Source of the DNA: Patiria pectinifera
Taxonomy: Eukaryota; Echinodermata; Asteroidea; Valvatida; Asterinidae
Direction: 5' to 3'
Assembly: GCA_029964075.1 (NCBI GenBank)
Contig: CM057141.1
Location: 3,782,001-3,846,000, forward strand
Length of the DNA stretch: 64,000 bases
Below, in pieces: positions 53,201-62,300 of the stretch. Position numbers and translations under genes: made by a program. The stretch's first letter is position 1. Every line of letters begins with the position of its first letter. Under the pieces are notes generated by a model. The model was not told the origin of the DNA and did not search any database. It saw only the letters and a program-made list of their open reading frames with translations.

Positions 53201-53734
53201 TTTGCCAGCCCCATCAAGTGCAACCCGCCCAGCCAAGCCAAGCCCCCTCGTAATCCTGTCAGTGTCAAGCAACCCGAACACAATTCCAAAATAAAACTTC
53301 GACCAAGCCCCACCAACCCATCTCGCCCGCAGAATGTACCAGCCCGGCCATCATGCCCATGGAAATATGCCAATGAATCTGAATGATCATGCATTGGCAA
53401 ATGTCTCGCCAACCAAAAAAAAAAATTGCGAGTCGACTTGTCACTTGTCAATGCTTGTACAACTGACGACTTGTCTTTCCGTTTGACGCACAGGCGGTCG
53501 AGTTATCGCACAGGTCGAGTTGTCTCAATGGTCGTCGAGATGGCAAACGGTCAAGTTGGCAAACGGTCGAGTTGTCCGAGTCTACCGCGCCGCGCCGCCT
53601 CAGCACTCAGGAACCTGCTAACTATTGCTATTGCTAAAATGCTACTGCTAATGCTATGGGATGCCAAAACACATAGGTAATTCGGCCTGCATCGCCGTGC
53701 ACTTACGAAGTTTCCATGATCGCTTTGTTGTCAT
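35267..53734 (-). CDS. KATNB1: Katanin p80 (WD40-containing subunit B1), 16 coding exons, 681 aa
   Basis: This is the regulatory and targeting subunit of the microtubule-severing enzyme katanin; it binds p60 through its C-terminal con80 domain and localises the complex at centrosomes and spindle poles. Coding exons read from the minus strand: 53734-53707, 51687-51557, 50632-50515, 49735-49635, 48600-48475, 47720-47605, 46206-46135, 45519-45315, 44843-44683, 43929-43796, 43369-43083, 38265-38098, 37443-37367, 36816-36742, 36265-36152 and 35399-35267. All are bounded by AG/GT and the phases join without a break. Residues about 10-300 are WD40 repeats ([48 protein letters not shown]). Residues about 300-493 are a linker with a Pro/Gln/Ala-rich block in exon 11. 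Residues about 494-681 are con80 ([26 protein letters not shown] near the end). Human KATNB1 has 655 residues. The start [12 protein letters not shown] matches the family N terminus. The 4.8-kb intron before exon 12 and several others hold repeats. Confidence 0.96.
36415..36637. mobile_element. MITE with GACGCCAC-type TIRs, copy 1 (KATNB1 intron 14)
   Basis: The left end GGAAAGAATATTGCATCC continues TGACGCCAC. The right end is its near reverse complement, GTGGCGTCTGGATACTGCAT then TCTTTTCC. A second copy lies at 56,803-57,013, with the shared interior ACATGAATCTG-GACTGAGAAA and TCCATAGACTTT. It is 220 bp and non-coding. Confidence 0.75.
38505..39010. repeat. Degenerate GACTCGAGTC array (KATNB1 intron 11)
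   Basis: About 500 bp are rich in GACTCGAGTC, GAGTCGAGTCATT and CGAGTCGAGACGAGTCAC variants, densest at 38,810-39,005. The motif is self-complementary, so the array is partly palindromic on both strands. A stretch of about 150 bp near 38,640-38,790 is not repetitive. Confidence 0.75.
39820..40395 (-). repeat. Dispersed repeat family C, copy 1 (KATNB1 intron 11)
   Basis: Read on the minus strand, it contains GCGATTG-type blocks shared with 57,560-57,930: GTTCAGTGCATGA, TAGCTGCA-TCGGCTGAA, CGTGTCCCAGA, CAATTCAAAAC, CATCA-GT-AGTTG and CTTTTGTTGCTTCAAAAGAA. The part at 40,126-40,250 also matches 60,793-60,930 (GCATGCAACTGGGAATTT, TTTGTACAGT, AATGGCATT-ATGAGA). Confidence 0.65.
41548..42036. mobile_element. 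TIR element with 23-bp perfect termini (KATNB1 intron 11)
   Basis: GGTTAAAGAGGTTGTGGAAT plus GCT at 41,548-41,570 is mirrored exactly at 42,014-42,036, giving a 489-bp element. Inside it, 41,757-41,783 (TCGTGACGTAATAAACAGGA) and 41,803-41,827 form a second inverted pair around a short loop. No coding capacity. The flanks show no clear target duplication. Confidence 0.75.
42590..42850. repeat. Degenerate GGAGGATTTTG minisatellite (KATNB1 intron 11)
   Basis: Irregular repeats of TTTTGGAGGATT-GGAGGATT-GAGGCTGAATG fill the stretch. The minus-strand ORF that reads NPPKS repeats is a product of the array. A related array lies in another KATNB1 intron at 47,190-47,580. Confidence 0.7.
44075..44142 (+). 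repeat. tRNA-like sequence, copy 1 (KATNB1 intron 9)
   Basis: The 68-nt sequence starts CTCGGT and ends ACCGAG, forming an acceptor-like stem. It carries a GGTTCGAGTCC B box in a T-arm-like hairpin and a GCAGGAGGT variable-region-like segment. The D arm is poor and there is no standard length, so a functional tRNA is unlikely. It is closely related to 45,819-45,887. Confidence 0.5.
44275..44400 (+). mobile_element. Truncated SINE tail (family S)
   Basis: CTCAGAGGGTCAG-GTG-GAATTCAA, followed by TGTGTCCTTGGGCAAGCCAC and TACTTGCCTTACTCCATCCA, matches the body of the SINE at 59,690-59,968. The tRNA-like head is missing. Confidence 0.6.
45819..45887 (+). repeat. tRNA-Ser-like sequence, copy 2 (KATNB1 intron 7)
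   Basis: The 69-nt sequence has a perfect 7-bp acceptor-like stem (CTCAGTG/CACTGAG) and a perfect 5-bp T stem around GTGGGTTCGAGTCCCAC. A CTAGAAA loop gives a possible AGA anticodon, but it sits beside a bulged anticodon stem. The D arm is weak. It is probably a tRNA-derived repeat or pseudogene rather than an active tRNA gene. Confidence 0.5.
46948..47098. mobile_element. GCGAA-rich fold-back MITE, copy 1 (KATNB1 intron 6)
   Basis: TTAAGGTCAGGTTCATACTT opens the element, and GATTATGAACCAGCCTTTA, its near reverse complement, closes it. The interior carries GCGAAAGCAAATGCGAAGCG. It belongs to the same family as 58,793-58,978 and 62,496-62,675. Confidence 0.75.
47190..47580. repeat. Degenerate GGAGGATTTTG minisatellite (KATNB1 intron 6)
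   Basis: Scattered units of GGAGGATTTTGCAGGATTGA with variants occur at 47,222, 47,270, 47,425, 47,480 and 47,525, interrupted by unique sequence. The unit resembles the array at 42,590-42,850. Confidence 0.6.
47895..48263 (-). mobile_element. Tourist-like MITE (PIF/Harbinger type), copy 2 (KATNB1 intron 5)
   Basis: This 369-bp inverted copy of 13,431-13,796 has the same GGCC ends and TAA on both flanks (47,892-47,894 and 48,264-48,266). The two copies differ by only a few substitutions and homopolymer-length changes, implying a fairly recent amplification. It lies between KATNB1 exons 6 and 5 without touching the splice sites. Confidence 0.85.
48280..48430 (-). mobile_element. tRNA-derived SINE, family S, minus strand
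   Basis: Read on the minus strand, a tRNA-like head (GTGGCCTCCCGGTGTGGAGC through GGTTGTGGGTTCGAGTCC) is followed by the body word TGTGTCCTTGGGCAAGACAC. The end near 48,270 abuts the MITE copy. Confidence 0.65.
50315..50385 (-). repeat. tRNA-Thr-like pseudogene or tRNA-derived fragment
   Basis: The minus strand reads AACTCAGTTGGTAGAGCAC, then TTGTAAT and AGGTTCAAATCCT. These resemble an A box, a TGT anticodon loop and a B box. The anticodon stem and acceptor stem do not pair, so it is not a functional tRNA. Confidence 0.5.
51163..51434 (-). mobile_element. tRNA-derived SINE, family S, full copy (KATNB1 intron 2)
   Basis: On the minus strand it starts with GGAGTGTAGCCTAGTGGTTT. It continues through GATCAGAGGGTCAGGGGTTC, GAATCCAGCTGCTGG, CCTTGGGCAAGCCACTTTAC, CCCACTTGCCTCTCCCTTCC and TATAAATGGGTACCGGCATC. 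It matches 59,681-59,968 along its whole length. Confidence 0.8.
52400..53590. mobile_element. Possible DNA element with ACAACTCGACCG sub-repeats (KATNB1 intron 1)
   Basis: Near the left edge (52,410-52,500), GACAACGCGACCG, AGACAAGTCGACT and GGAGACAACTTGA occur. Near the right edge (53,430-53,585) are the complementary CGGTCGAGTT(A/G)TC units, about five copies in about 120 bp, plus AGTCGACTTGTC. This gives inverted, internally repetitive ends. The interior is C-rich around 53,120-53,360 and non-coding. The exact termini and target duplication are not resolved. Confidence 0.4.
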
Positions 53735-54279
53735 TTTAAAACACTAATTCACAGTCGTAGTTGATATGAAATGATTCTTCGATTCACACTTATTATGCTG
53801 CACAATCCACAGCTGACTTCAGATGGTCAGTTATTTTCTTCCGTGCAAAATCATGCGCCCGACATGTCGGGAATCGTCAGATCGTAAAATGCTTTTGACG
53901 TTGGCGACGGTCGACCAGATTCAGAAGAACGATCGATTCCATTGGCTTACATTTATTACGCGGTTATTAGCAAACCAGCGACAAGAATGATCTGTTTAAT
54001 ATTTTAGAAGCCAATATTCATTTAATTAAGTGGTTTGTGCAAAAAAAAAGGTTTTGTTGCAGAAGTATTTGTATTTTTTACATTGTCTGAAAATATATAA
54101 AAATCTTCAATATCGAAATAGAGACAACTACTGTAGACCAATCAAAAGACGTTTCTCTTGAGCGGATAATTACTGGGTGGCGGCAAAGTTCAAAGAGAGA
54201 AAGGTCAAAGTTGAGGATTGTGTAATCAAAACAAGCAGCACAGATCGACACAACTTTTGCGTCTCCAAATTGTGGCATA
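53735..54279. promoter_or_regulatory. Probable bidirectional promoter, KATNB1 / UPF0598
   Basis: Only 545 bp separate the two start codons, which face away from each other. The interval holds CCAAT-type boxes on both strands (ATTGG near 53,940, CCAAT near 54,138). I see no TATA box at a convincing position. The 5' untranslated regions of both genes must lie here too. Shared regulation is inferred from geometry alone. Confidence 0.55.
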
Positions 54280-55490
54280 ATGTTTTGGAAAACCTCGGTC
54301 AACGCATGTCGTTTTATCTCGACTTGTAGTAGACAATTGTGTAGAGCTAGTTACGTGCAGGGCCAATCACCAGAGCCTAGAGTGCGAGAATATTTTTATT
54401 TCATTGATCATCAAGGACAGGTAAAAAAACGACTTCAAGTTTTGACTTGCAACTCAATTGTAAATTCCGTGACTGAATCATGTGAACATGCTTATTACAA
54501 TGCACTTTACTTATATATGTGAAGCGGAGGAGCCTACATTCCTAATTGCATTAACAATAACATATATGTTCACAAGTAGATTAATCATGTTAATCCTCTT
54601 TTGCAAATTTAAAGCAAAATAAAATACAGGGATTTCAAGTTGGCACTCCATTCTATCAATAATTTTGCTTATAACGTACTTCACTCCTTAAAAATCAAAT
54701 TCATATTTCATTTTTTTCAGCTATTTCTAGACGACACCAAAGTCAAAAACTTCATCACATGTTTCAAAGGTGAGGGTAGGCCTACTTGAAGTTGAACGGT
54801 TGTTGGTTTTCAGGTTTTCAGAAATATGATTAATTCAATAACAAAATTTCATTCATGTTTCATGAACTCATAAAAAAAAAATTCTTTCTATATAATTTGT
54901 TGACTCTCTTTTACATTCACAAATCTAAAGATAATTATTCATTTCCGTTTTAGTTTTAGAATCACACTTTTTAAACTTACTTTAACACCTTATTTAACTT
55001 TTCAGATAAGAAGTTCTTGTCATTCTTCTTCAAACGTCTGAAGTTGAACAACATGGAGCGATATGCTGCTGACTTCCCTTACCTATCCCCGTGTGGGGCG
55101 GAGAGAAACTTTATCAGATGTGATGACCAACCGATAGTCTTCACGAAAATTCTTCCACCTGAGGACGATCTGGTCACTTCGGAGGACACCCCCTCAGATC
55201 GCTTGGTCTGCAACTTCGCCGATAGTTTCACGGTTAAATTTGAACCGGAGAAAGTGTGCATGCTACCCAAGAGTGGGAGGATATACCATCCAGCACCCAA
55301 GAAAACTGGTGGCGTTGGACTCATCAAATCCAGCGTTGCCATAGAAATAAGTCCATTCTTTGAATTTGGGGAGGCCGGGGAGTATGCCCCGCCCACCCAT
55401 TTTAAATGGAACGGCAGACGGTGGCCGTTGACCAATGAGATTCTGAATGTTGTGAGGGACAGTGAGGAGGATGAAGTGACTGGTTTATAA
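54280..55490 (+). CDS. UPF0598 family protein (C8orf82-like), 3 exons, 224 aa
   Basis: The exons are 54280-54420, 54721-54769 and 55006-55490. They are joined at GT/AG sites with phases 0 and 1, giving 224 residues against 216 in human C8orf82. Family-specific strings are present in order: GQSPEPRVREYFYFIDHQGQ (exon 1), LFLDDTKVKNFITCFK (exon 2), YLSPCGAERNFIRC and GRIYHPAPKKTGGVGLIKS (exon 3). The N-terminal about 25 residues are rich in Arg, Ser and Cys with no acidic residue, consistent with a mitochondrial leader; that is an inference. The molecular function of UPF0598 is not established. The first ATG of exon 1 is used because the frame opens there and the length fits the family. It is head-to-head with KATNB1 and tail-to-tail with AKTIP. 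The antisense frame over exon 3 is a shadow. Confidence 0.95.
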
Positions 55491-56802
55491 TTTGGAATGG
55501 CCGCAATCTATGGACATGGAATTTTACAAGCTATCCCAATGGCCCCATCATCCAGCTGTATAGACTCCTTCCATCTGACATCACATCTGAGGACAGGTCT
55601 TTGCTCCTCTTTGATACGCCATGAGTAGACTCATTGTGCTTTCATTGTCACTGAATTTAAGTGACAAAGCTGTCCTCAGCGAGGGCGCACCGTGCAAGGG
55701 CTCTATTGATTTTTGGAAAAGTCCAGCAACGGCATTTTACACCGTTTTAATCAATTTCTGATTCCATTCCTATTTTGATTTCTGACTTTCATGTGACATA
55801 AACTTGAGTTACTTTAATTTGCAGTCCATCTAAACTGTAAAGATATTAATTTTAACTGCAACCAACTCCTGTTAATATAAAGTCGGCCGGGCCTATGTAT
55901 TGAAGGGGGACACTGGTCCCATTCTGGTACATATAAATTCCACTGTCGAGGCTGGGGCTTTGTGTTCATGATCTCCAACACTTTGTTGTTAAACAGACTT
56001 TGTATTGATGAGAGTCAACTCCCTTTATTGCAATCAATATGTATTTACAAAGAAACCATGCACATGTACCTGTTTGTACCTTTGGTACATAAGCTACTTT
56101 GCATCACCTGCGAAGTCTGAGGTTTGCATGTGTTATGTAGTTTTTTTGTATAATTTATCAGTCATTGAACCATATGCAGTAACATTTTTTTGAGCAGTAG
56201 AAACATAAAAAGAAAGCAAAGCACAAAGACAAAACAATGCTTTACTTCTCCTTGGACAAAGGGTCAGAATGACTTTTATTACAAATTGCACACACAAGCA
56301 TTTACAGTAGTCCTCCATTAAACATACAAAAGTACGGCCAAAGAAAATCTACACCTCTATCAAGAAAGAAAACAAAGTGAAATGGAATTAATTATACACA
56401 TATCTATCCTATCAATCACATGTGAACATATCAACTTCAGGCACTTGATCTGCATTGGAATATAACATTTGTACACCACCTCTTGGAGGTCCCTTGATCT
56501 GAAAATACTCTAAATATTCTGGTACAGATTTTGAAGATATAGCTACACAATTTTGTCCAAAAAATACAACACATCAATGACAAAAGTCCTGGTCTTTATG
56601 ATTCCTACAAGGATTTCACAACTCGGCTGTTCAATTTCCTGCAAAGATCAAATTTTACCAGTATGAAAGTCAGCAGCTTTGATTAAATTTCGTTCTGGAA
56701 ACCAGAAACCAAATAAGCCAGGCTTTTTTAATTCATTAAACTCTAAACCTACCTACATTTTGTACATGACCTAAGTAAAGTCTATTGTAAGTACTGAGTT
56801 AA
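55491..56802. other. UPF0598-AKTIP convergent interval, left part
   Basis: It probably contains the UPF0598 3' untranslated region and perhaps the distal AKTIP 3' untranslated region. No repeat or coding feature is recognised. Confidence 0.4.
56275..56280 (-). other. Candidate polyadenylation signal for AKTIP
   Basis: The minus strand reads AATAAA here, 3.1 kb beyond the AKTIP stop codon. Closer AATAAA words exist near 58,747 and 58,633, so the choice is uncertain. Confidence 0.2.
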
Positions 56803-57013
56803 AGCCTTTGGAAAGAATGTTGCATCCTGACGAATAAACATGTAATATTCATCATAATTAAGGTCAGTCATTGCCAAAATGTTGCAAAGACATGAATCTG
56901 CGACTGAGAAACATTGCCAATTTTGTTACAAAATACTTTGAAAATGCAATCAACTCTCCATAGACTTTGTACACAACAAAAGAAGTGGCGTCTGGATACT
57001 ACATTCCATCCAA
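56803..57013. mobile_element. MITE with GACGCC-type TIRs, copy 2
   Basis: GGAAAGAATGTTGCATCCTG opens the element and GTGGCGTCTGGATACTACAT followed by TCC closes it. The interior matches 36,415-36,637 (GACATGAATCTG-GACTGAGAAA, CTCTCCATAGACTTT). Confidence 0.7.
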
Positions 57014-57559
57014 GCTTTTTTCCAACTTATGTATTCAAATTCAAGATATATCATTACCATTTCAGTTTCTTACTGTACCACACTAAAATACTTATTATAA
57101 TGTACGTGGCTATACACAATTTTTAACAAAATGTGGTTGCTAAAAGTGCTTGTGAAGTTTTGAACATACACATAAATGTTGAATAAAGTATGGACGACAT
57201 TCAAATGAAATCTGCTATAATCAACAATTTTTAAAGGAATACTTTGCATTAAATTTTAAGATCTTTACCAAAGAATTGAATAGTGTCGTAATTTTTTCCA
57301 GTTAAAGGTGAAACCTAATTAAAGGTGAAACCTAGATGCAGACCATAGTCTACATCTAGCTAGGTTTCACTTTGACCAGTTAATTTGAATTTGCAACGTA
57401 CCGTATCTTCTGCTGCATGTACATTGTATTTGTATGTTTTGACACCCCCCCCCCAAAAAAATTTTAATTAAATTATAAATTAAAACATTAAGTAACTTGT
57501 AGTTTCAAATTAATTGGTCAACCTTTTTCTAACCCTAAAGATGCAAATTTGTGCAAATT
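57014..57559. other. AT-rich interval with a small hairpin
   Basis: At about 57,317-57,372, AAAGGTGAAACCTAG and CTAGGTTTCACTTT form a hairpin of about 55 nt; a further copy of TTAAAGGTGAAACCTA lies just upstream. Nothing else is recognised. Confidence 0.45.
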
Positions 57560-57930
57560 TCCGTTAGTAGTTCGTTTTTAATTTGGCAAAGCCATTAATG
57601 GGTGTGCTAAAGCGTTGACATGACGTACACGCGCGGTTGCTATAATTCATCGGTTCAGTGCATGATATCGTGTAGCTGCAGTCGGCTGAATGAGAACGTG
57701 TCCCAGATGCTGATTTCGGCCGCAATTCAAAACATGACTCGGAAAATTTTGAATTGACTTCGAGAGCCTAGAGTATTGTTTTCTTGGAAAATACAACATT
57801 AACTGAGCTAAAACTTTATCAGGTTAGTTGTTAAGCACCCGTCTTTAGATTTGGACAACTTTTGTTGCTTCAAAAGAAAAAAATGAACATATGACTAATG
57901 ATGTACTCTACCTTTCACCATGACTCTTAG
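57560..57930 (+). repeat. Dispersed repeat family C, copy 2
   Basis: The reverse-complement counterpart of 39,820-40,130 (GGTTCAGTGCATGATATCGT, GTAGCTGCAGTCGGCTGAAT, TTGTTGCTTCAAAAGAAAAA), ending with a TAATGATGTACTCTACCTTT motif also seen at 40,487 and 60,630. Confidence 0.65.
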
Positions 57931-58792
57931 AGCACTATTTCTACTTTAACTGAACAAAATTTGGACATCAATGTATGCTCATCAGAATCCAAGCAAACCA
58001 CATTTTGGTGAATTGGAAAGACCCAGTGTTTAAAGTTGAACAAATTATCCAGAAATAACCATCAAGAATACAAACGTTCTACACGCAAGATTAAAAGAAG
58101 TTTTTATTTTTTGTACGCATAATTTTTTTCCCAGTAAACTAACCTGCACCGTGGCAAGATATAAATATTTCAACTATAATTATAAATTTTATTGTTAATT
58201 AAATATTAGTTCGTTGATTTCTGGGTGTTCATTTTATGTACAAAAAAAAATCATACAGTTGACCATATTAAATTAAGTATTTATAATCTCCAATATACAG
58301 ATCAGAATTCTGTCAACCGCTAAACCACTAAGGAATTTTCTTTCTGAAATTAAACACTGACATTTCATGTGTGTGACCTACAACTCGATGTGAATAATAT
58401 ATAAAAATTTTACTTCCATGTGAACAAAACGTATCTACAAAGAAACAAACAAAAAAATCAATCACTTATCCCCTCACACAACAATGAAACATAAACACAT
58501 GGAATATAAACACTGACAAATTTCACATTATCAACTATCATCAGCTGAATTTTTCTTCTCAGATTAAGTTCAGAACTCAATTTTCTCTCATTAATACAAA
58601 CATCTCCGTTTGTCTACAGCCACATGTTACAAATTTATTTTTAACAAAACCTCCCCACAAAGAAACAGAAAATGAGTTCCCGATACCAAAATAAAATCAC
58701 ATTGCAATGCACAATTTCATCAAGCAAAAGTTGCCCTTGTCTGGATTTATTTTCCAACAATTTATCCTCTAAACATCCCCTTTTTGGGATCC
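57931..58792. other. AT-rich interval, possibly AKTIP 3' untranslated sequence
   Basis: No gene or repeat is recognised. The short ORFs are uninformative. Confidence 0.35.
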
Positions 58793-58978
58793 TTAAAGAC
58801 CGGTTCAAACTCGCTGCGAAAGCCAACGCGAACATGTATTTGAGACGTCACGCCCAAGTTTTTGTGATCCGAATTCACAAAAGTTGAACACACTTCTAAC
58901 TCGGGTGAAATTCACATTGAATGTTTCGTGACATCAACTTTGTTTCACATTCGCACAAAGTATGTGAACTGGCCTTAA
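58793..58978. mobile_element. GCGAA-rich fold-back MITE, copy 2
   Basis: TTAAAGACCGGTTCAAACTC opens the element and AAGTATGTGAACTGGCCTTA closes it. GCGAAAGC and GACGTCACG words lie inside, as in the copy at 62,496. Confidence 0.75.
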
Positions 58979-59364
58979 TGCTGTAAGCCAGTGGGATTTA
59001 AGCCTAACCTCTCAACAATTATTTTTTATCAAATCTTCCTGATTCTGCAAAACTTCCAACACTGTACAGTAATCCAATGGCATAGTCTTTGTAATTAACA
59101 CAACACTGAACATAAGAATTGGTTTGAGTGCTAGAGCGTCCTGACTCATTCAAATTATGTTGGATTTTGACAGATTTTGGAGGGTTATGTTTCGTTACCG
59201 CACACAGTTGTAGCAATCTGATGATTTCATTTGGGATGATCGCTTGATGCTGACGGATAAACCACTTTAAGAGTTGAATTCGAATGCAAGACACTTTGCT
59301 CACTTTCTCACGATTGGGTTGCCGGATGACTCTTTAATCCTTGGGAAGAGAGCGCCCTCTAGTG

Positions 59365-62300
59365 TCAGTCTTTGCTGAATACCTGCAGCGTACCCGGTTT
59401 GACCCACGACAGGCCCGATATCTGGGCATTCTTTTGACCTTCAGTTTCCCCAGGAGATTTCTGCATCATCAAACATGAAAAATAAAATCCAGAAATTTAA
59501 ACCAACCCTAAAAAAAGGTCTATTCTAAAAGCTAACTCAAACTCAGCCAACAATTCAGAACTTTTTCCAAAATTTATTTTCATGTCATCAATATTGTGTT
59601 AAGTTTTCTTCACCCAAATTTACATAACAACAAAGCTCATAGCATTCCATCTCCTTTTGTATCAGAGCAGAGTGCTTAATATGGGAGGGTGGCCTAGTGG
59701 TTAGGATGGCCTAGTGGTTAGGGTTTGTGACTCATGATCAGAGGGTCAGGGGTTCGAATCCAGCTGCTGGCCATGTGATGTGTCCTTGGGAAAGCCACTT
59801 CACTCCCACTTGCCTCTCTCCACCCAGGAGTATACATGGGTTCAGGCATAGCAACCTGAGATGGACTGTCATCCCGTCCAGGATGAATAGAAATATTCTC
59901 GGTCATTTCATGCCAAGGAAACCGGAGATAAACGGCAGCCTGATAGGCAGTGACAGACTTAAGTTTACTTAAAAGTGTTTCCTGTGTGTTTCTTTAGCCA
60001 GAATAGGCTTTTCCCTGATATGCAAATAGCTCATATAATATTTGATCTATTATCTAGACACCTCTTACCTGTGGCTTGGGTGTCATTATTGCTGTCCGCG
60101 CCGTTCCATGTTTGTCATCGTCCCACTCGCTGAAGTGTATGGCATGAGGGTCCTCCGAGTACGGCGGGTCGTATTTCCGGCTCTTGCACATCTCCACCGT
60201 CTCGTTGACCTTGGATTTGAACAAGTCCATGTCCTCTTCATATCTGTACCAAAATAATTAGTCTTGGAATAATTGTTGATGCCTCATGACCGATAGACTC
60301 ATCAACTTAACCCCAGCAACTGCATCATACTTGGGGATGAGATTGTCAATTAAAAAAAAAAAATCTGAAAATTGATGAAAGGTCTGAAAGATGCCCATCT
60401 TTCTTTACTACTATTGTCTTTCTCTCAGATTCAAAAACTGTGATTTTGGACAAAAGTCTAAAAAATCTCATGCCTGCATGCTGCATATTGGAGACACTTG
60501 TCATGAGCAAGTGCATGCCCACGCTTTTCTCAGAATAAACAGCATTCACCGAGCTGAAACTCCATCAAGTTAATTGTTCAGCACCCTTCTTTAGAATTTG
60601 AGCAATTTTGTTGCTTCTGGATGTTAACAAATGATGGACGCTACCTTTAAACTAACAATGGTTTGACCATTAGTTGATCCCTTCTTACCCACACATATAT
60701 GTGAACTCACAGTCTGCTGAGGGGGTATGTACCCCCTCCCCACCCACCCCCAACACTCCCATCCCCCAGTTAAACCAATGCATACTCCTCAGGCATGCAA
60801 CTGGGAATTTTGAAAAAAACGAGGAAATTCCAAACCACACAAGACTTTGTACAGTGTTTTTCCATTTGTAATGGCATTCATGAGAGATAATAAACTAGGA
60901 AATCAGCAGATCCAAGGAAAAGTTACGTGTCTGACTCCTGATGAACATGTCTGTACATTACGCAAAATCACATCATGTAACTCCCTAGTATTAAGATAGA
61001 GTTTGCTCTCAAACTTGCTCAATGCTGAAAAGCCTTAAAGGAAAAGTTACGTATTTTAACTGCCAGGAGCCAGCAATGTGCAAGAAGCCCGTATTTTAAA
61101 TGCAGGAGAGAAACTTCATTGGCGTTGTACTCACAACACTGCTGCCTCTGGGTTGAGAGGAGCCTTGGTGTCAATCTTGTAGAACACTCTCCTGGCGTAC
61201 AGCAGCACCTGCCAGATGTGGTTGACGTTTCTCTTCCACTTGGTGAACGCTCTCTGGACGTCTAGCTCTCCGCTGACCGGGTCGACGATGGGGTGAAAGA
61301 TGGACGGCCGAAATATTAACCTCTGAAAAGGGAACGTATAAAGACAAGGTGGAATTCATTATTCATTATCAAGTCCAGTCACGAGTAGATCACAAGTCAA
61401 TTCACAAGAAGGCTTTTTGTCAAAAAAGAAGGCTTTTTGTCACACTCCACAGTTCATTTGCGACTGATTTTGGGACTAGATGACCAGTGACTGACTTCTG
61501 AAGGACTCGAAAGGACTTGCGAGTAAATGTGAGTACAGTAAACACTGGCTAAGTCGGCACTCTCAGGACCCGACAATTTGTAACGACTTACGCGAATGCT
61601 GATATCTGCTGTAAGTCGTCATTTTGCCGACTTACATGAATGGTCTTTTGCACACATGATTCATGCGAAACCACTTTTCACTCGACACTTTGCCAACTGC
61701 AGAACAGGAAGTCGATGCCAATGCGTGATTTGTTGAATGCCGACTTACACAAAGGATTTTTTGAGCAAAAGTGTGATGTCATTTCAGGCATAAACCTCGA
61801 TGTTACAGTTATTTCAGCTCCAAAAGTTGCCAGAATTGTGGATATTTCGCTGTCTCAATTTTTCTGTTCTTCATTGATTTGTTGTTGTGTCGGTAGATAG
61901 CAGTAAGCAAACTTTTCTCACAGAAGTTTTCAATGAGCAAATTTGTTGGGTTCACAATTTGAACAGGAAACCCCTAAACTGAACGGTGTCTTCCTGAAAT
62001 GACATCACAGCAACAGCGCCCTCAGTTGTCTGGACAAGCATAGAAAACTTGTATTGTTTAAAGAAGCGACTTTTCAATAAATTAACCAAAAAGGGATGTC
62101 AAATATCTTTCATACATTTAAGAGGAGTAGTAAAATGCACAAAATATGTTCTTAAGAAAAATTCACTTCATGGACTCTTTAAGAATTGGTCTATGATTTG
62201 TATATCGCTGTCATCAAATGACAAGAACACTCACAGGGCTGTCTCCATCTGGGTAATTCTCTGGGATGAGGAGATCAAACTTGAAGATGCCTTCCTGATA

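Noticed and set aside
55079-55435. 118-codon minus-strand ORF over UPF0598 exon 3
   Set aside because: It is the antisense shadow of a conserved UPF0598 exon.
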